Part shown: piece by piece, positions 54,612-63,842 of the stretch
How positions within the stretch are numbered: position 1 is the stretch's first letter
Layout of the letters: the number at the start of each line of letters is the position of its first letter
Source: Pseudomonas sp. BSw22131
GTDB taxonomy: Bacteria; Pseudomonadota; Gammaproteobacteria; Pseudomonadales; Pseudomonadaceae
DNA length: 64,000 bases
Direction: 5' to 3'
NCBI RefSeq assembly: GCF_026810445.1
Contig: NZ_CP113949.1
Span: 5,507,501 to 5,571,500 of the forward strand
Translations under genes and position numbers: made by a program
The notes under the pieces: generated by a model
What the model was told of the DNA's origin: nothing
Databases searched by the model: none
Seen by the model: only the letters and a program-made list of their open reading frames with translations

Positions 54612-55184
54612 TTACTGATCTAGGGACAGGACAAGCTCTCTAGCATCTAAATCGGTTCGCAAGCGAGTAGCCGTAACCTGATCGCGCTCACGCTGCCCAA
54701 GCTGATAAACCTCATAGAAGCACGCGACAACCTGCTCCTTGGTCAAATCAGGGAGCGTCGTCCGACGCTTGAGGGTGTTCACTATTTTCCGTGCGCAAAG
54801 CTGAGCAGCTTCTCGCTCATACGACCGGAAAGCCAGATCGCGGAAAGCCCACATGCTGATCCAGCCGCTTGATAACGCCCATAGCATCAAACGCTGATAG
54901 GTCGGCCAAGCCATACGTGTGTGGCCGCTCAAATACCGTCGCAGAATCCGGCCGTCCGCGTCTTTGAACCCGTAAATCCCCAGCTCCGTCAGCAGCCGCT
55001 CAAGGGCCACCCGCGACATCCCTGACTTGCGCAAAATGGCTGAGAACAGGTACTCAAGCAGATCCACGGGGACGCGAACAACAAAGTTTCTACGGCCCGT
55101 TTCCTCATGACGTTTCAGTTCACGAAAAACAAGCTGGAAGGCTTCATCTGGGTCGACATCTGCATCGGGAATGTGTGGTTGCAT
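54612..55184 (-). CDS. Hypothetical island protein
   Basis: A 190-residue soluble protein. I chose the ATG at 55184 (MQPHIPDADVDPDEAFQLVF); the frame is open to 55301 but that would run into the divergent gene's promoter. The content is helical with many Arg/Leu residues (VALERLLTELGIYGFKDADG, MAWPTYQRLMLWALSSGW). I recognise no family. It is divergent from the small DNA-binding protein at 55294, a position often taken by island control genes. Confidence 0.6.
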   Translation of the reverse strand: MQPHIPDADVDPDEAFQLVFRELKRHEETGRRNFVVRVPVDLLEYLFSAILRKSGMSRVALERLLTELGIYGFKDADGRILRRYLSGHTRMAWPTYQRLMLWALSSGWISMWAFRDLAFRSYEREAAQLCARKIVNTLKRRTTLPDLTKEQVVACFYEVYQLGQRERDQVTATRLRTDLDARELVLSLDQ

Positions 55185-55293
55185 GGAGCCATTCTTTGGC
55201 TTATTCGCGCATCTGTCAAAAAGGTGTCCTAGTAAATCCGTAGTCGCATGGCGAAAGCTGGAGGCATTCCATAGCAGCCGAGCGACAGTCACG

Positions 55294-55593
55294 ATGAGCA
55301 TCGATTACGAAACCATTCAAAAGATTCAGAGGCTAGCAGATGACGTACTGATTGGCGTTGCCGAGGTCGCTGCATTGACAGGCTTCAGCGCTCTGACCGT
55401 GCGTCAGCGCAAATTGCCGGGGCTTGAGCCAGTTCCAGGCCTGTCACGCTTGCGATGGAGGCTAGGTGATCTCAGACAGTGGATGCGTACCGGGGCAATC
55501 ACATCGGCTCCTCTCCTCAAGCAAGCCTCGACCGAAGGACCACACAAAGTCGGGCGCCCTACCAAGAAGGCGCAGGTGGAGGCTCGGAAATGA
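55294..55593 (+). CDS. Small helix-turn-helix protein (AlpA/MerR-like)
   Basis: A 99-residue protein. The segment VLIGVAEVAALTGFSALTVR, followed by QRKLPGLEPVPGLSRLRWRLGDLRQWM, has the pattern of the winged helix-turn-helix used by AlpA-like excisionases and plasmid regulators. The C-terminus is basic (VGRPTKKAQVEARK). Its stop overlaps the start of the next gene by 4 bases (ATGA). A role as excision or replication control factor of the island is likely. Confidence 0.65.
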   Translation: MSIDYETIQKIQRLADDVLIGVAEVAALTGFSALTVRQRKLPGLEPVPGLSRLRWRLGDLRQWMRTGAITSAPLLKQASTEGPHKVGRPTKKAQVEARK

Positions 55594-56210
55594 GTGAGCT
55601 TGAATTGTCGGTTGATGTCGCCACCGGGCAGGAACCACAGGATCAATTGAAATCCAACACCTATTGGTTTCACATTTTCCAGGCCATGGTGGATCACGAA
55701 CTCGCGAAGCTAGGACCGTATGCATTCGCGGTTTACTGCGTTATCAAATCCCACTGCGATCTCAGAACGGGACTGTCGATTCCTTCAATCCCAACCATTG
55801 CTCGCAAAGCTGGGATCAGTCCACGCCAGGCTATGCGCGAGATCAAAACGCTTGAAACCCGAGGCTACATCAGCAGGACGCGATCCCGTAAACATAACGA
55901 ATATAAGCTCACGGAAAAAATAGCGATCAGCGACTCGCAAGGCAGACCCAGAGGCCAAGCACAGTGGGAGTACCGCCCAGCCCAGATCAAAAGCACGGTT
56001 GAGGAGCTGAAACGTATGCTATTCAACAGGGAGGCAGTCGGCCAAGGTATTCACATCGAAAACCTACAGATCATCGAGAACCAGACCAACATTGGCTTCC
56101 AGATCAGCCAAGCTGACTTGGACCATTTGGCCGAGAGCAATCCGGACATCTACACCAAGCTGCTGTCTATCCGGAACTCGATCCGGGAGCGTAAGGCGAC
56201 CAAAACATGA
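55590..56210 (+). CDS. Winged-helix plasmid replication-like protein
   Basis: A 206-residue protein. The N-terminal half FHIFQAMVDHELAKLGPYAF and IPTIARKAGISPRQAMREIKTLETRGYISRT form a winged helix of the kind seen in plasmid RepA-like and helix-turn-helix replication proteins. The C-terminal half is helical (NLQIIENQTNIGFQISQADL). It is translated in overlap with the upstream small regulator. Function in replication of an excised element is inferred; a transcription factor role is an alternative. Confidence 0.65.
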   Translation: MSELELSVDVATGQEPQDQLKSNTYWFHIFQAMVDHELAKLGPYAFAVYCVIKSHCDLRTGLSIPSIPTIARKAGISPRQAMREIKTLETRGYISRTRSRKHNEYKLTEKIAISDSQGRPRGQAQWEYRPAQIKSTVEELKRMLFNREAVGQGIHIENLQIIENQTNIGFQISQADLDHLAESNPDIYTKLLSIRNSIRERKATKT

Positions 56211-56262
56211 GTTATACACAGGACCGCCAGTCACGTGACAGGGTGGCATGCATGCGCTCATC

Positions 56263-56315
56263 TCAGGTGACTGTGTGACATGCGTAACCTGATTTGAGGT
56301 GACACAGAGTCACTC
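56263..56315. repeat. Clustered gtgac repeats after the replication-like gene
   Basis: tcaggtgactgtgtgaca (56263) and ttgaggtgacacagagtcac (56293) share tNaggtgac in direct orientation and also pair as a partial inverted repeat. A further gtcacgtgac lies at about 56230. Such clusters beside a replication-like gene could be binding sites, but the number of copies is small. Confidence 0.3.
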
Positions 56316-56424
56316 ATACAAGAAGAGAAAAAACCATATCAATTGGAACGCCATTACTTGTCGCGACCCGACAAGATCCAGGAACGCGGCAAGCCATGAT
56401 AACGATCAGCAGGAGGTCTCAACG

Positions 56425-56697
56425 ATGATCCAATCATCAGATGCTCATAGACTGGAAATCGCCCAAGACCTCTTGGGTTGCTTGATAGCGCTCCGTTCCG
56501 AGTCGATTTTCTACGAGCGGAAGAAAGCCCAACCGAATGTTGAAATAATCAGCCAGTGGAAAGCAGAGCGTAACACCCTCTTTGACCTGACCCGCAGCTT
56601 GAACTGCAACGACCGGGATACCATCGAGAATGTCATCGCGACCTATGGCCCTTCTGCCAGAGCTCTGTTTGATCAGGAGGGTAGTCTGAGCCGCTAG
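56425..56697 (+). CDS. Hypothetical island protein
   Basis: A 90-residue protein. The ATG at 56425 has an excellent AGGAGGT 8 bases upstream. The content is helical (HRLEIAQDLLGCLIALRSES, NTLFDLTRSLNCNDRDTIEN) and I recognise no family. It reads in the same direction as the replication-like gene 214 bases upstream and is probably an island accessory gene. Confidence 0.55.
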   Translation: MIQSSDAHRLEIAQDLLGCLIALRSESIFYERKKAQPNVEIISQWKAERNTLFDLTRSLNCNDRDTIENVIATYGPSARALFDQEGSLSR

Positions 56698-56782
56698 CCC
56701 TGCGCTCCGGCTATGCAAGGTGCGTATCAGTTAACGCGTTCCACTTTTGCTGACATGCGTTCAGCCGCCTGAGATGCTGCAC

Positions 56783-56974
56783 TCAGTCTGAATCGGGCAG
56801 CGTGGAGCGTCTGGCAGGTTTTGACTCGGGAATGAGCTCAGGTACCAGCTTGAGCTCTCCCGAATAGACCATGAGGGTTCCGCACCTGGTAAACGGCTTA
56901 CCACCGTTCATCGCGTCTACAGATTTCCGTCGTAGTGCAAGCGACCACATTTTCTTCAGCCAGCTTTCACTCAT
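56783..56974 (-). CDS. Small hypothetical protein
   Basis: A 63-residue basic protein (MSESWLKKMWSLALRRKSVD and on). A GGAG lies about 8 bases before the ATG, which supports translation. No family is recognised. Confidence is limited by its small size. Confidence 0.4.
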   Translation of the reverse strand: MSESWLKKMWSLALRRKSVDAMNGGKPFTRCGTLMVYSGELKLVPELIPESKPARRSTLPDSD

Positions 56975-57583
56975 AGCGTTTACTCCAGATATGGATGACG
57001 TATCCAGATTTGCCTACCGAATGCCTCCCTCAGCATCACCAGATCTACCTTTCCCTGTGCTCCCAGATGTTGTTCTCTTCTTTACCCGAGTGATCCAGGT
57101 ACAGTCACCAACGGCAACTACGCGCACTTCACAATACCGACACCATCACAGCCAACGCCGTGCTTTGTACAGCGTCGTGTTGCGGTGTTTTCTGAAAATT
57201 ACCGCGCTCACTTCGCAAAATATTTTGATGGTCAATTTTGTTAGGCCGATGGCGTCTGATTCTTGTGTTTATCGAGTCATTGGGCGATTCCTCTGCCCCC
57301 TCCCCAAGGATGCTTTGATTGATCAAGGACTAAGAAATCCAGCACCTACGTGCAGACAACTTTTCTGACCAAAATCGTCCACAACGGCTGCAACCATTTG
57401 GTGGATAAGAACTGGGACAGGGTAGGGTTTGTACTACCGCCATGAATGGCGTACGTAAAACCGGCAACGCGGCAGTCGTTTCACTTCTTTGCTTTGCCTA
57501 CCGTCCCTGCTCAGGGCAAGCCCCGAGACCCCACTGCGGCCAATGGCCGGAAAGTTTTGGTAAAACGCGCTGCCGTCGATGGC
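56975..57583. other. Island stretch without a supported gene
   Basis: The only open frames here (for example 57129-57326 minus and 57446-57715 plus) lack binding sites and family content. I see no RNA gene or repeat. Confidence 0.4.
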
Positions 57584-57892
57584 TCACAACTCGGTAGAGA
57601 TGCCCGACAGCGCAAGAACCTCATGCTCTGCAAGCCCTTGCCTCCGCTGCGCCAATCCGAGGGGCGAAATAAGCGCTTCATGCTCGACGATTTGCTGTTC
57701 AAGCAACCGCCCTAAAAGCAGTAGCTCTCCCTGCGCTTCAAGTGCGCGAAGCTGTTCGGGAGAATTAAACGCCCAGCGGTCAAGAATCTGCCAGCCGCAT
57801 GCATGATACGAAGTGGATCGGAGGACAGACTCGATGGTCGTAGTCGCCAGGACGCCGGACGCGATTCTCAATGGCATGTGGTCAATGAGCAT
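57584..57892 (-). CDS. Hypothetical island protein
   Basis: A 102-residue protein, helical and leucine-rich (LRALEAQGELLLLGRLLEQQ, ISPLGLAQRRQGLAEHEVLA). It overlaps the upstream gene by 11 bases, which supports a two-gene operon. No family is recognised and the ribosome-binding site (GGGAAC) is modest. Confidence 0.5.
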   Translation of the reverse strand: MLIDHMPLRIASGVLATTTIESVLRSTSYHACGWQILDRWAFNSPEQLRALEAQGELLLLGRLLEQQIVEHEALISPLGLAQRRQGLAEHEVLALSGISTEL

Positions 57893-58121
57893 GTGCAGGT
57901 TCCCTTTTTTGTAGGCAATTGATCATTCGTGTGTTCTGCGCAATGGAAGATGGTCTGAAGCCACCTTTGCGCCTCAGCTCTCGAATGTGAGCGAGCGAAA
58001 AACCGAGAGTGGATAGGACGGCAACATCGTCAGAAGTCAGCACTTGATTGGCCAAACGCATGGTGGCGTTAGGTTGAGCGATATCTACCTGCCAAACACT
58101 GCCTGCGGTTACGTCGGTCAT
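57882..58121 (-). CDS. Hypothetical island protein, possibly DUF2857-like
   Basis: A 79-residue protein. CGGAG precedes the ATG by 8 bases. The segment MRLANQVLTSDDVAVLSTLG and FSLAHIRELRRKGGFRPSSI has a helix-turn-helix-like look and recalls small regulators of integrative elements such as DUF2857, but the match is from memory and weak. Its end overlaps the next gene. Confidence 0.5.
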   Translation of the reverse strand: MTDVTAGSVWQVDIAQPNATMRLANQVLTSDDVAVLSTLGFSLAHIRELRRKGGFRPSSIAQNTRMINCLQKREPAHAH

Positions 58122-58162
58122 CGGGCCACTCCGAATAGCTAAGTGAAGGCTCCATCATCCAG

Positions 58163-58702
58163 CTAAGTGCTGAAGATTGAATGCAGCCGCGCCTCCGTAT
58201 TGGTCACGTCCGCCGTTTTAAGCGCGAGGCTGAACGTCGGAATAGCCAAATCGGTCGTCAACAGCTCCAACCGATGGTTGCTCTTGCCGACTGGAAGAAT
58301 GCGCCAGGAGCGAATCTCATCCAAACGGAAGAGATGTCCGTCCTGACCTACGGGGTACGCCAGCAATCTTTTCGATTCCAGGTCGACACCAACGTAGGCG
58401 TCATTGATCTTCGCGAACACCTCGATCTGAGGAAAGAACCCTTCAGCCTGATACCCAGCGACCATTCTCCTCAGTTTTGCGGCATAGCTCCGGTTGACAC
58501 GGGAGAACAGCCATCCGCCCCCGACGAAGTAGAGAGCCAAGGCCCAGAACAGCCAACGAATTGCAGGTTCTTCGCCACTGGCCAAACCCAGAAAGAATGG
58601 CAGGTTGAAGCCAGAAAAAACCACCACGACTAGCAAAAGCGCACCCACCGGCAGACACCCGATGGCCCATGCCACGCGAAACAACTCCCAGACCAGTCTC
58701 AT
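58163..58702 (-). CDS. Membrane protein of unknown function
   Basis: A 179-residue protein. The ATG at 58702 has AGGAGG 6 bases upstream. Two hydrophobic helices (WAIGCLPVGALLLVVVVFSG and IRWLFWALALYFVGGGWLF) are followed by a soluble domain of about 110 residues (AKINDAYVGVDLESKRLLAY, FRLDEIRSWRILPVGKSNHR) that resembles a small PH-like beta domain. It lies upstream of and divergent from the Xre regulator. Confidence 0.6.
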   Translation of the reverse strand: MRLVWELFRVAWAIGCLPVGALLLVVVVFSGFNLPFFLGLASGEEPAIRWLFWALALYFVGGGWLFSRVNRSYAAKLRRMVAGYQAEGFFPQIEVFAKINDAYVGVDLESKRLLAYPVGQDGHLFRLDEIRSWRILPVGKSNHRLELLTTDLAIPTFSLALKTADVTNTEARLHSIFST

Positions 58703-58802
58703 GCAGCCTCCTAAACCAAACGAACACGCACAAAATAACTGAAAATCAGATATCTCAAAAGCAGATATAGCGTGATCAGTCGAACCTTGCCCGGACACGG
58801 CT

Positions 58803-59048
58803 ATGACAAAGGCTATCTATCGACGTGAGCATGTGATCTTTCTACAGGTGCTAAAGCGCATGAGGGTTGAATCAGGCCTGACCCAGGCCCAGTGCTCTGC
58901 CGCGCTGGGGAGACCGCAATCGTTCATGAGTGATGTGGAGAGGGGGGTGAGGCGGCTGGATATGGTTCAGCTTCGTGATCTGTGTCAGGTTTTGGGTAGT
59001 GACCTTGTCGGGTTCACCAAATCTTTCGAGGCCGCACTCAACCATTAA
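58803..59048 (+). CDS. Xre-family helix-turn-helix regulator
   Basis: An 81-residue single-domain regulator: LKRMRVESGLTQAQCSAALG, then RPQSFMSDVERGVRRLDMVQ, forms the classic five-helix HTH_3 fold. It lies 386 bases beyond the end of the hsdR gene and converges with it. Such proteins often control restriction systems (C-protein-like) or island functions; its target cannot be told from sequence. Confidence 0.85.
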   Translation: MTKAIYRREHVIFLQVLKRMRVESGLTQAQCSAALGRPQSFMSDVERGVRRLDMVQLRDLCQVLGSDLVGFTKSFEAALNH

Positions 59049-59077
59049 AAAAGCGCAGGCATAAACGCATCGTCGAT

Positions 59078-59099
59078 CCCGAGGCAGCAACGCCTCGGG
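59078..59099. terminator. Hairpin between the Xre gene and hsdR
   Basis: cccgaggc and gcctcggg form a perfect 8-bp stem with a 6-base loop between two convergent genes. No T run follows on either strand, so it is a probable but weak terminator. Confidence 0.5.
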
Positions 59100-59185
59100 C
59101 GAATTGTCACTCAAGCTGCATCATAGCGCAGGGCAAACTGTCTGAAAGCACTTGGTGCGATACATATACTAGCCCTGCTGCTGCA

Positions 59186-62100
59186 TTATAAATTTCCACC
59201 TACACCTTTGAATTTTTCAACAAAAGCGGCGATCTTTTGGAAGACATCTTGCTTCTTCTGGAGATACTTCGGATTAAGCGGACTCATTTTTGGCAAGATG
59301 GCATTAAGCTCAGTTCCATTATCGCTAGCAAATTCCCTTTTCAGCGACGTGGCGATGTAGCGTTTAGCTGCCCCCTCATTCAGTTCCTCATCGCTGATCA
59401 GCTCTTGCGCCTCGCGCAGCTGTTCTGATCGGGCAAAAGTGTAAAAAGCGTCGATCACACTAGCCTTGTCAGCAATCCCATCAAGCTCGGTCTGGTTGAT
59501 GAAGTCCACCACCAGGCTTTCTTTGGCGCGATTCCCCAGGCTGGCGCGAATCACCCGGCGCATCTCCTCGACCAGCGCCGCCTTGCCCTTGACCTTCTTG
59601 TTCTTCTCAAAGATCAGCTCGAGGATGTAATCCAGGTTGATTTCCTGGGACTTGAGCAGGTCCACCTCGAACACCACATCGTCCCAGTCAATGGTGGACT
59701 TGCCTACTTCGTTACCCGCTTTCTCGCGCCGCAGCCAATCTCGGATGTCATTGTAGGTGGAGCGATAGTCCTGAACCTTGCGCTCGACAGGTAGGCGGAT
59801 GGTCTGCAGCTCGGCAAGTTTCTCGTCATCCAGGTGGTGTTCAAGCTTAAATGCTTCTACGGCCTGCGGGTCGCTGATATCGACCGTTTGCAGCGCCTTG
59901 AGCGCGGCAAACTCGTCGTAGTTCTGCAGCACGTTTTCCACGCGCAGGTAATCGCCGAACAACTTGGCGAAGGCTTTTTTCTCCGATTCCTTGATGATGT
60001 TGGCCGGGTCGGGAAAACGCTGCTCCAGCTCTGTCACCACATCCATGAAGCCACGCCGCGCCTCACCGGTCATCGTGTCGGTGAAGCCCTCCATGTACTC
60101 CTTATAACTTTTTTCCAGCACCACGTTGCGCGTATTCTTGTCGCCGAACAGCGTGATGGCGTCGACCGTGGCGTGCTCCAGATCGCGGAAGGTGACGATA
60201 TTACCGAAAGTCTTGGTGGCATCGAAGATGCGGTTGGTACGTGAATAGGCCTGGATCAGGCCGTGATAGCGCAGGTTTTTGTCGACGAACAGCGTGTTGA
60301 GCGTTGGCGCATCGAAGCCGGTCAGGAACATGCCTACTACTATCAGCAGGTCGATGTCCTGATCCTTCACACGCTTTGCCAGGTCGCGGTAATAGTTCTG
60401 GAAGCCCTTGCTGTCCACGCCGAAACTACTTTTGAACAACACGTTGTAGTCAGCAATCGCCGCGCTCAGGAACTCTTTAGCGGTGCTATCCATCGCCGAC
60501 ACTTCGAAGCTTTCATCGACAATGTCGCCAATGGCGTCCTGTTCTTCATTGGGGGCGAATGAGAAGATGGTAGCGATGCGCAGAGGCTTGTCGCTTCCTT
60601 CCTGCAGCTTCTGCAGCATCTCGTAGTACGCCTTGGCGGCATCAACGCTGCTTACCGCGAACATGGCGTTGAAGCCCTTGTTTGCTCCCTGCAAACGATG
60701 GGTCTTCTGGCGAAAATGCGTGAGCAGGTACTGCGAAATTTCGCGAATGCGCGTGGGGTGGAGCAAAGCCTGACGGTTCTCCGCAGCGCTGAGCTTCTTC
60801 TCGTCATGCTCGGCTTCCAGAGCCTTGAACTGTGGACGGACATCGTTGTAGTCCACCTTGAACTTGAGCACCTTCTCGTCACGGATGGCATCGGTGATCA
60901 CATAGGAATGCAGCTCGCGGCCAAACACGCTAGCGGTTGTATCGGCGCCCAGCGCATTTTTTGGGAAGATCGGCGTGCCGGTGAAGCCGAACTGATAGAA
61001 GCGCTTGAACTTCTTCTTCAGATTCTTCTGCGCCTCGCCAAACTGACTGCGGTGGCACTCGTCGAAGATGAACACCACCTGCTGGTGGTACACCGGCAGG
61101 TCGCCTTCGGTCTTCATCAGGTTGTTGAGCTTCTGGATGGTGGTGACGATGATCTTATTGTCGTCCTTGTCCAGGTTGTGCTTGAGGCCTGCGGTGCTCT
61201 CCGAGCCATTGACGCTGTCGGGTGAAAAACGCTGGTACTCCTTCATGGTCTGGTAATCCAGATCCTTGCGATCCACCACGAAGAATACCTTGTCGATGAA
61301 CTCCAGCTCGGTGGCCAGGCGCGCAGCCTTGAAGCTGGTCAGCGTCTTGCCCGAGCCGGTAGTGTGCCAGATATAACCGCCGCCCTCGGTGCTGTTCCAG
61401 CGCTTGGCCTGCCTGGCACTGCGAATCTTCCACAGAATGCGCTCGGTGGCGGCAATCTGGTAAGGGCGCATCACCAGCAGGGTGTTGCTGACGTCGAACA
61501 CCGAATAGGTGAGCAGTACATCGAGCAGGGTGCGCTTCTGGAAGAAGGTTGCGGTGAAGTCCTTCAGATCCTTGATCGGACTGTTGTCGGCCTGCGCCCA
61601 GTTCATGGTGAAGTCGAAACTGTGCTTGTTGCGCCGCGTGGTGTTGGCGAAGTAGCGCGTATCGGTGCCATTAGAGATCACGAACAGCTGCAGATACCTG
61701 AACAGCGAATGCTCGGTGTTGAAGCTCTCCTTGCTGTAGCGGTGCACCTGATTGAAGGCTTCGCGGATCGCCACGCCACGCTTCTTCAACTCCACCTGCA
61801 CCAGTGGCAGGCCATTGACCAGAATAGTCACGTCGTAGCGGTTGGCATGGCTACCCGCTTGCTCGAACTGCTTGATAACCTGCATCTTGTTGCGGGCCAG
61901 GTTCTTCTTGTCCAGCAGGTAGATATTCTGGATGCGCCCGTCATCGAACACGAAGTCATGTACGTAGTCGTCGTGAACCTTGCGGGTTTTGTCGAGGATG
62001 CTGTCACTGGGCTTGTCCAGCCAGCTTTCCACGAAGCGCGCCCACTCGGATTCGGAAAATTCGACGCTGTTCAGCGCCTGCAGCTGCGTGCGCACATTGG

Positions 62101-62284
62101 CCAGCAGCGCCGGCATCGTCTTCAGCTCGGTAGAATGCTCATAGCCCTGGTTGACCAGATCCTGGATGAACTCGCGCTCCAGATCGCCTTCGCTCTGGTA
62201 GCTTTCGGCAACTTTCCACTCTCTGGCATATCTGTCGAGGACGATGAAGGTGTTGGACTCTGCGATGGTCTTGTAATCAGTCAT
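59186..62284 (-). CDS. hsdR: Type I restriction enzyme R subunit HsdR
   Basis: A 1032-residue motor and nuclease subunit. The start [19 protein letters not shown] at 62284 is the family start; an open extension to 62416 reads through a decayed gene. The PD-(D/E)xK nuclease is around [20 protein letters not shown] (near residue 165-185), Walker A is [13 protein letters not shown], the DEAD-box is [12 protein letters not shown], motif III is FTGTPIF and motif VI is [10 protein letters not shown]. It cuts unmodified DNA together with HsdM and HsdS. The gene is intact; hsdM must lie beyond the window end. Confidence 0.92.
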   Translation of the reverse strand: MTDYKTIAESNTFIVLDRYAREWKVAESYQSEGDLEREFIQDLVNQGYEHSTELKTMPALLANVRTQLQALNSVEFSESEWARFVESWLDKPSDSILDKTRKVHDDYVHDFVFDDGRIQNIYLLDKKNLARNKMQVIKQFEQAGSHANRYDVTILVNGLPLVQVELKKRGVAIREAFNQVHRYSKESFNTEHSLFRYLQLFVISNGTDTRYFANTTRRNKHSFDFTMNWAQADNSPIKDLKDFTATFFQKRTLLDVLLTYSVFDVSNTLLVMRPYQIAATERILWKIRSARQAKRWNSTEGGGYIWHTTGSGKTLTSFKAARLATELEFIDKVFFVVDRKDLDYQTMKEYQRFSPDSVNGSESTAGLKHNLDKDDNKIIVTTIQKLNNLMKTEGDLPVYHQQVVFIFDECHRSQFGEAQKNLKKKFKRFYQFGFTGTPIFPKNALGADTTASVFGRELHSYVITDAIRDEKVLKFKVDYNDVRPQFKALEAEHDEKKLSAAENRQALLHPTRIREISQYLLTHFRQKTHRLQGANKGFNAMFAVSSVDAAKAYYEMLQKLQEGSDKPLRIATIFSFAPNEEQDAIGDIVDESFEVSAMDSTAKEFLSAAIADYNVLFKSSFGVDSKGFQNYYRDLAKRVKDQDIDLLIVVGMFLTGFDAPTLNTLFVDKNLRYHGLIQAYSRTNRIFDATKTFGNIVTFRDLEHATVDAITLFGDKNTRNVVLEKSYKEYMEGFTDTMTGEARRGFMDVVTELEQRFPDPANIIKESEKKAFAKLFGDYLRVENVLQNYDEFAALKALQTVDISDPQAVEAFKLEHHLDDEKLAELQTIRLPVERKVQDYRSTYNDIRDWLRREKAGNEVGKSTIDWDDVVFEVDLLKSQEINLDYILELIFEKNKKVKGKAALVEEMRRVIRASLGNRAKESLVVDFINQTELDGIADKASVIDAFYTFARSEQLREAQELISDEELNEGAAKRYIATSLKREFASDNGTELNAILPKMSPLNPKYLQKKQDVFQKIAAFVEKFKGVGGNL

Positions 62285-62641
62285 TGCTTGGGGCCTCCAC
62301 ATGTCCCTGTGCGAGTTCGCTTTCAATTTCTTCCACTTTGGGCAATTGCGACTGCACGACCAGTGGAATGTCCTTGGTGATGAATGAGCTAACGCCCATG
62401 TATTTGTGGATATCACGCAACGCGTACTTCACATCAGTTTGTCCTTTTCTTTGCATAGGATCAGGCCAATGGTCGGCTGGTAGTCTGCGGCACGCAACTG
62501 GTCGTCCACGGCGGACAGGTAGAAATTGAGCTTTCCGATGCTCTCCGGCTTGAACCCACCGGCCTTCTGCGAGCTTTGAATGCGCGGCTTGATGGTAGCT
62601 AGCGCCTGTCGGTAATCGCTGATGCGGATGATTTCGCTCAT
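62277..62641 (-). pseudogene. Decayed DUF1016 (PDDEXK-type) gene
   Basis: The first 27 or so residues (MSEIIRISDYRQALATIKPR) match the N-terminus of DUF1016 proteins such as YhcG, then the sequence jumps to their C-terminal nuclease part (SIGKLNFYLSAVDDQLRAAD, LILCKEKDKL), so the middle is deleted. One base is then missing at about 62430; in the shifted frame [20 protein letters not shown] and on to [13 protein letters not shown] completes the family C-terminus, stopping at 62277 inside the hsdR start. It is non-functional as it stands. Confidence 0.8.
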
Positions 62642-62686
62642 GCGTTTTTCCTCTCCAACGTCACGACAACAGATCTCGTCACCCGA

Positions 62687-63841
62687 TCAGGCGCCCGGCG
62701 CCTCTTCCTGTTGCCAATAGCCGTAGTTGGCCACCAGGTGATCCAGCAGGAATTTGACCGTCTGCTTTTCCTGCAGGGTTGGCTCGGTGACGCTCTCGTT
62801 GGATAGAGTGCTGTGACTGGTGAATTGAATAATGCGGTTCAGGTAGGCCAGCTTGTCGTCAGGCAAAAGTTCTGACCACTGCGGGTACCCCAGAAAACTG
62901 GCGGTTTTCTCGTAGAGATTGCGCAGCAGGGTGAAGTGATAGCGTTGTACCTGGTCAGAAGCAATCGCTTGGTCAAGGACTTGCCGCAGATGGAGGTGAT
63001 AAGAAAAGCTCTTGTTAGAATCGCCATACTTGACGCTCAGATCAAAGGTGCCGTTTTCAAGACGATTCAGCAAATAGCAGCCCTCTTTCTTGCCACTTTT
63101 TTTGAGGTCAAGCTCATTGTGCAGCACGTTGTAGAAAAGCGGACTGTGGGTGGTGATGACGAACTTCAGATCGGCAGGACTGGCCTTTATCAGCCCTGAT
63201 AGATTGACCGCCAATTCGATGAGATGGTTTTCATCCAGCGAACTCACCGGGTCATCAATGAATACATATTCCAACTGATCGAACTCCCGCGTTTCGCGGT
63301 CTTCCTGCTCTGGCACATTGCGTGTGCTAATGACCTGATCAAGTAGCGTATAAAAGATGCTCCAGATGAAATTGCTCTCTTCGCCCTTGGAAATCTTGAG
63401 GTTTCCGGAGGTTTCGTCATTCCCCCGCTCAAGCGAAAAAGTGACCTCTGAAAAATCCTCGCTGAAATGCGGGGTCAGCTTGTCACTAGTGTAGTGCTGG
63501 AAATAGCGGACGATGTTGCCGTCCTGTCCCAGGTCCCGGAGTATAGCGAGCAGCCAGTCCGTGAATGAGTTGGGCTGGATCCGTAATCTGGGCTGCGTAT
63601 CCAGCGCCAAGTCGTTATCCCAATAGAACAAGTCTTCGGTAAAGGCGTTGAAGTATAGAATTTTGCTGCGCGACAACTCTGGTGGATCAGCCGCCTCCTC
63701 ACCCTCACCCTTAGGTGCGACCAGCTGTTTGAACTCGCGCGACAGTCGCGTCTTACCCGTGCCGTTGAAGGCGTAGATCAGTTGCACCTTCTTGTTGGCG
63801 TCTTTCAGCTGCCGGGCGATCTCGATCAGCGTCTTGCTCAT
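62687..63841 (-). CDS. prrC: PrrC-type anticodon nuclease
   Basis: A 384-residue protein. The ATPase half has Walker A AFNGTGKT (24-31) and Walker B/signature-like [16 protein letters not shown] (191-206), with [13 protein letters not shown]. The nuclease half has [15 protein letters not shown] (271-285), whose D274 corresponds to the tRNA-specificity aspartate of PrrC, and the triad R307-E311-H343 (RNLYE and FTSH) with the same spacing as R320-E324-H356 of E. coli PrrC. PrrC cuts tRNA-Lys in the anticodon when phage disable the restriction enzyme. Its place between hsdS and hsdR is the classical one. It starts 1 base after the hsdS stop (TGATATG). Confidence 0.88.
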   Translation of the reverse strand: MSKTLIEIARQLKDANKKVQLIYAFNGTGKTRLSREFKQLVAPKGEGEEAADPPELSRSKILYFNAFTEDLFYWDNDLALDTQPRLRIQPNSFTDWLLAILRDLGQDGNIVRYFQHYTSDKLTPHFSEDFSEVTFSLERGNDETSGNLKISKGEESNFIWSIFYTLLDQVISTRNVPEQEDRETREFDQLEYVFIDDPVSSLDENHLIELAVNLSGLIKASPADLKFVITTHSPLFYNVLHNELDLKKSGKKEGCYLLNRLENGTFDLSVKYGDSNKSFSYHLHLRQVLDQAIASDQVQRYHFTLLRNLYEKTASFLGYPQWSELLPDDKLAYLNRIIQFTSHSTLSNESVTEPTLQEKQTVKFLLDHLVANYGYWQQEEAPGA

Positions 63842-63842
63842 A

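Noticed and set aside
57446..57715. Plus-strand 89-codon frame in the island
   Set aside because: It overlaps the minus-strand gene at 57584, which has better context, and looks like an antisense frame.
62687..63841. RloC rather than PrrC
   Set aside because: RloC proteins are about twice as long because of a coiled-coil zinc hook; this protein has PrrC length and no such insertion.
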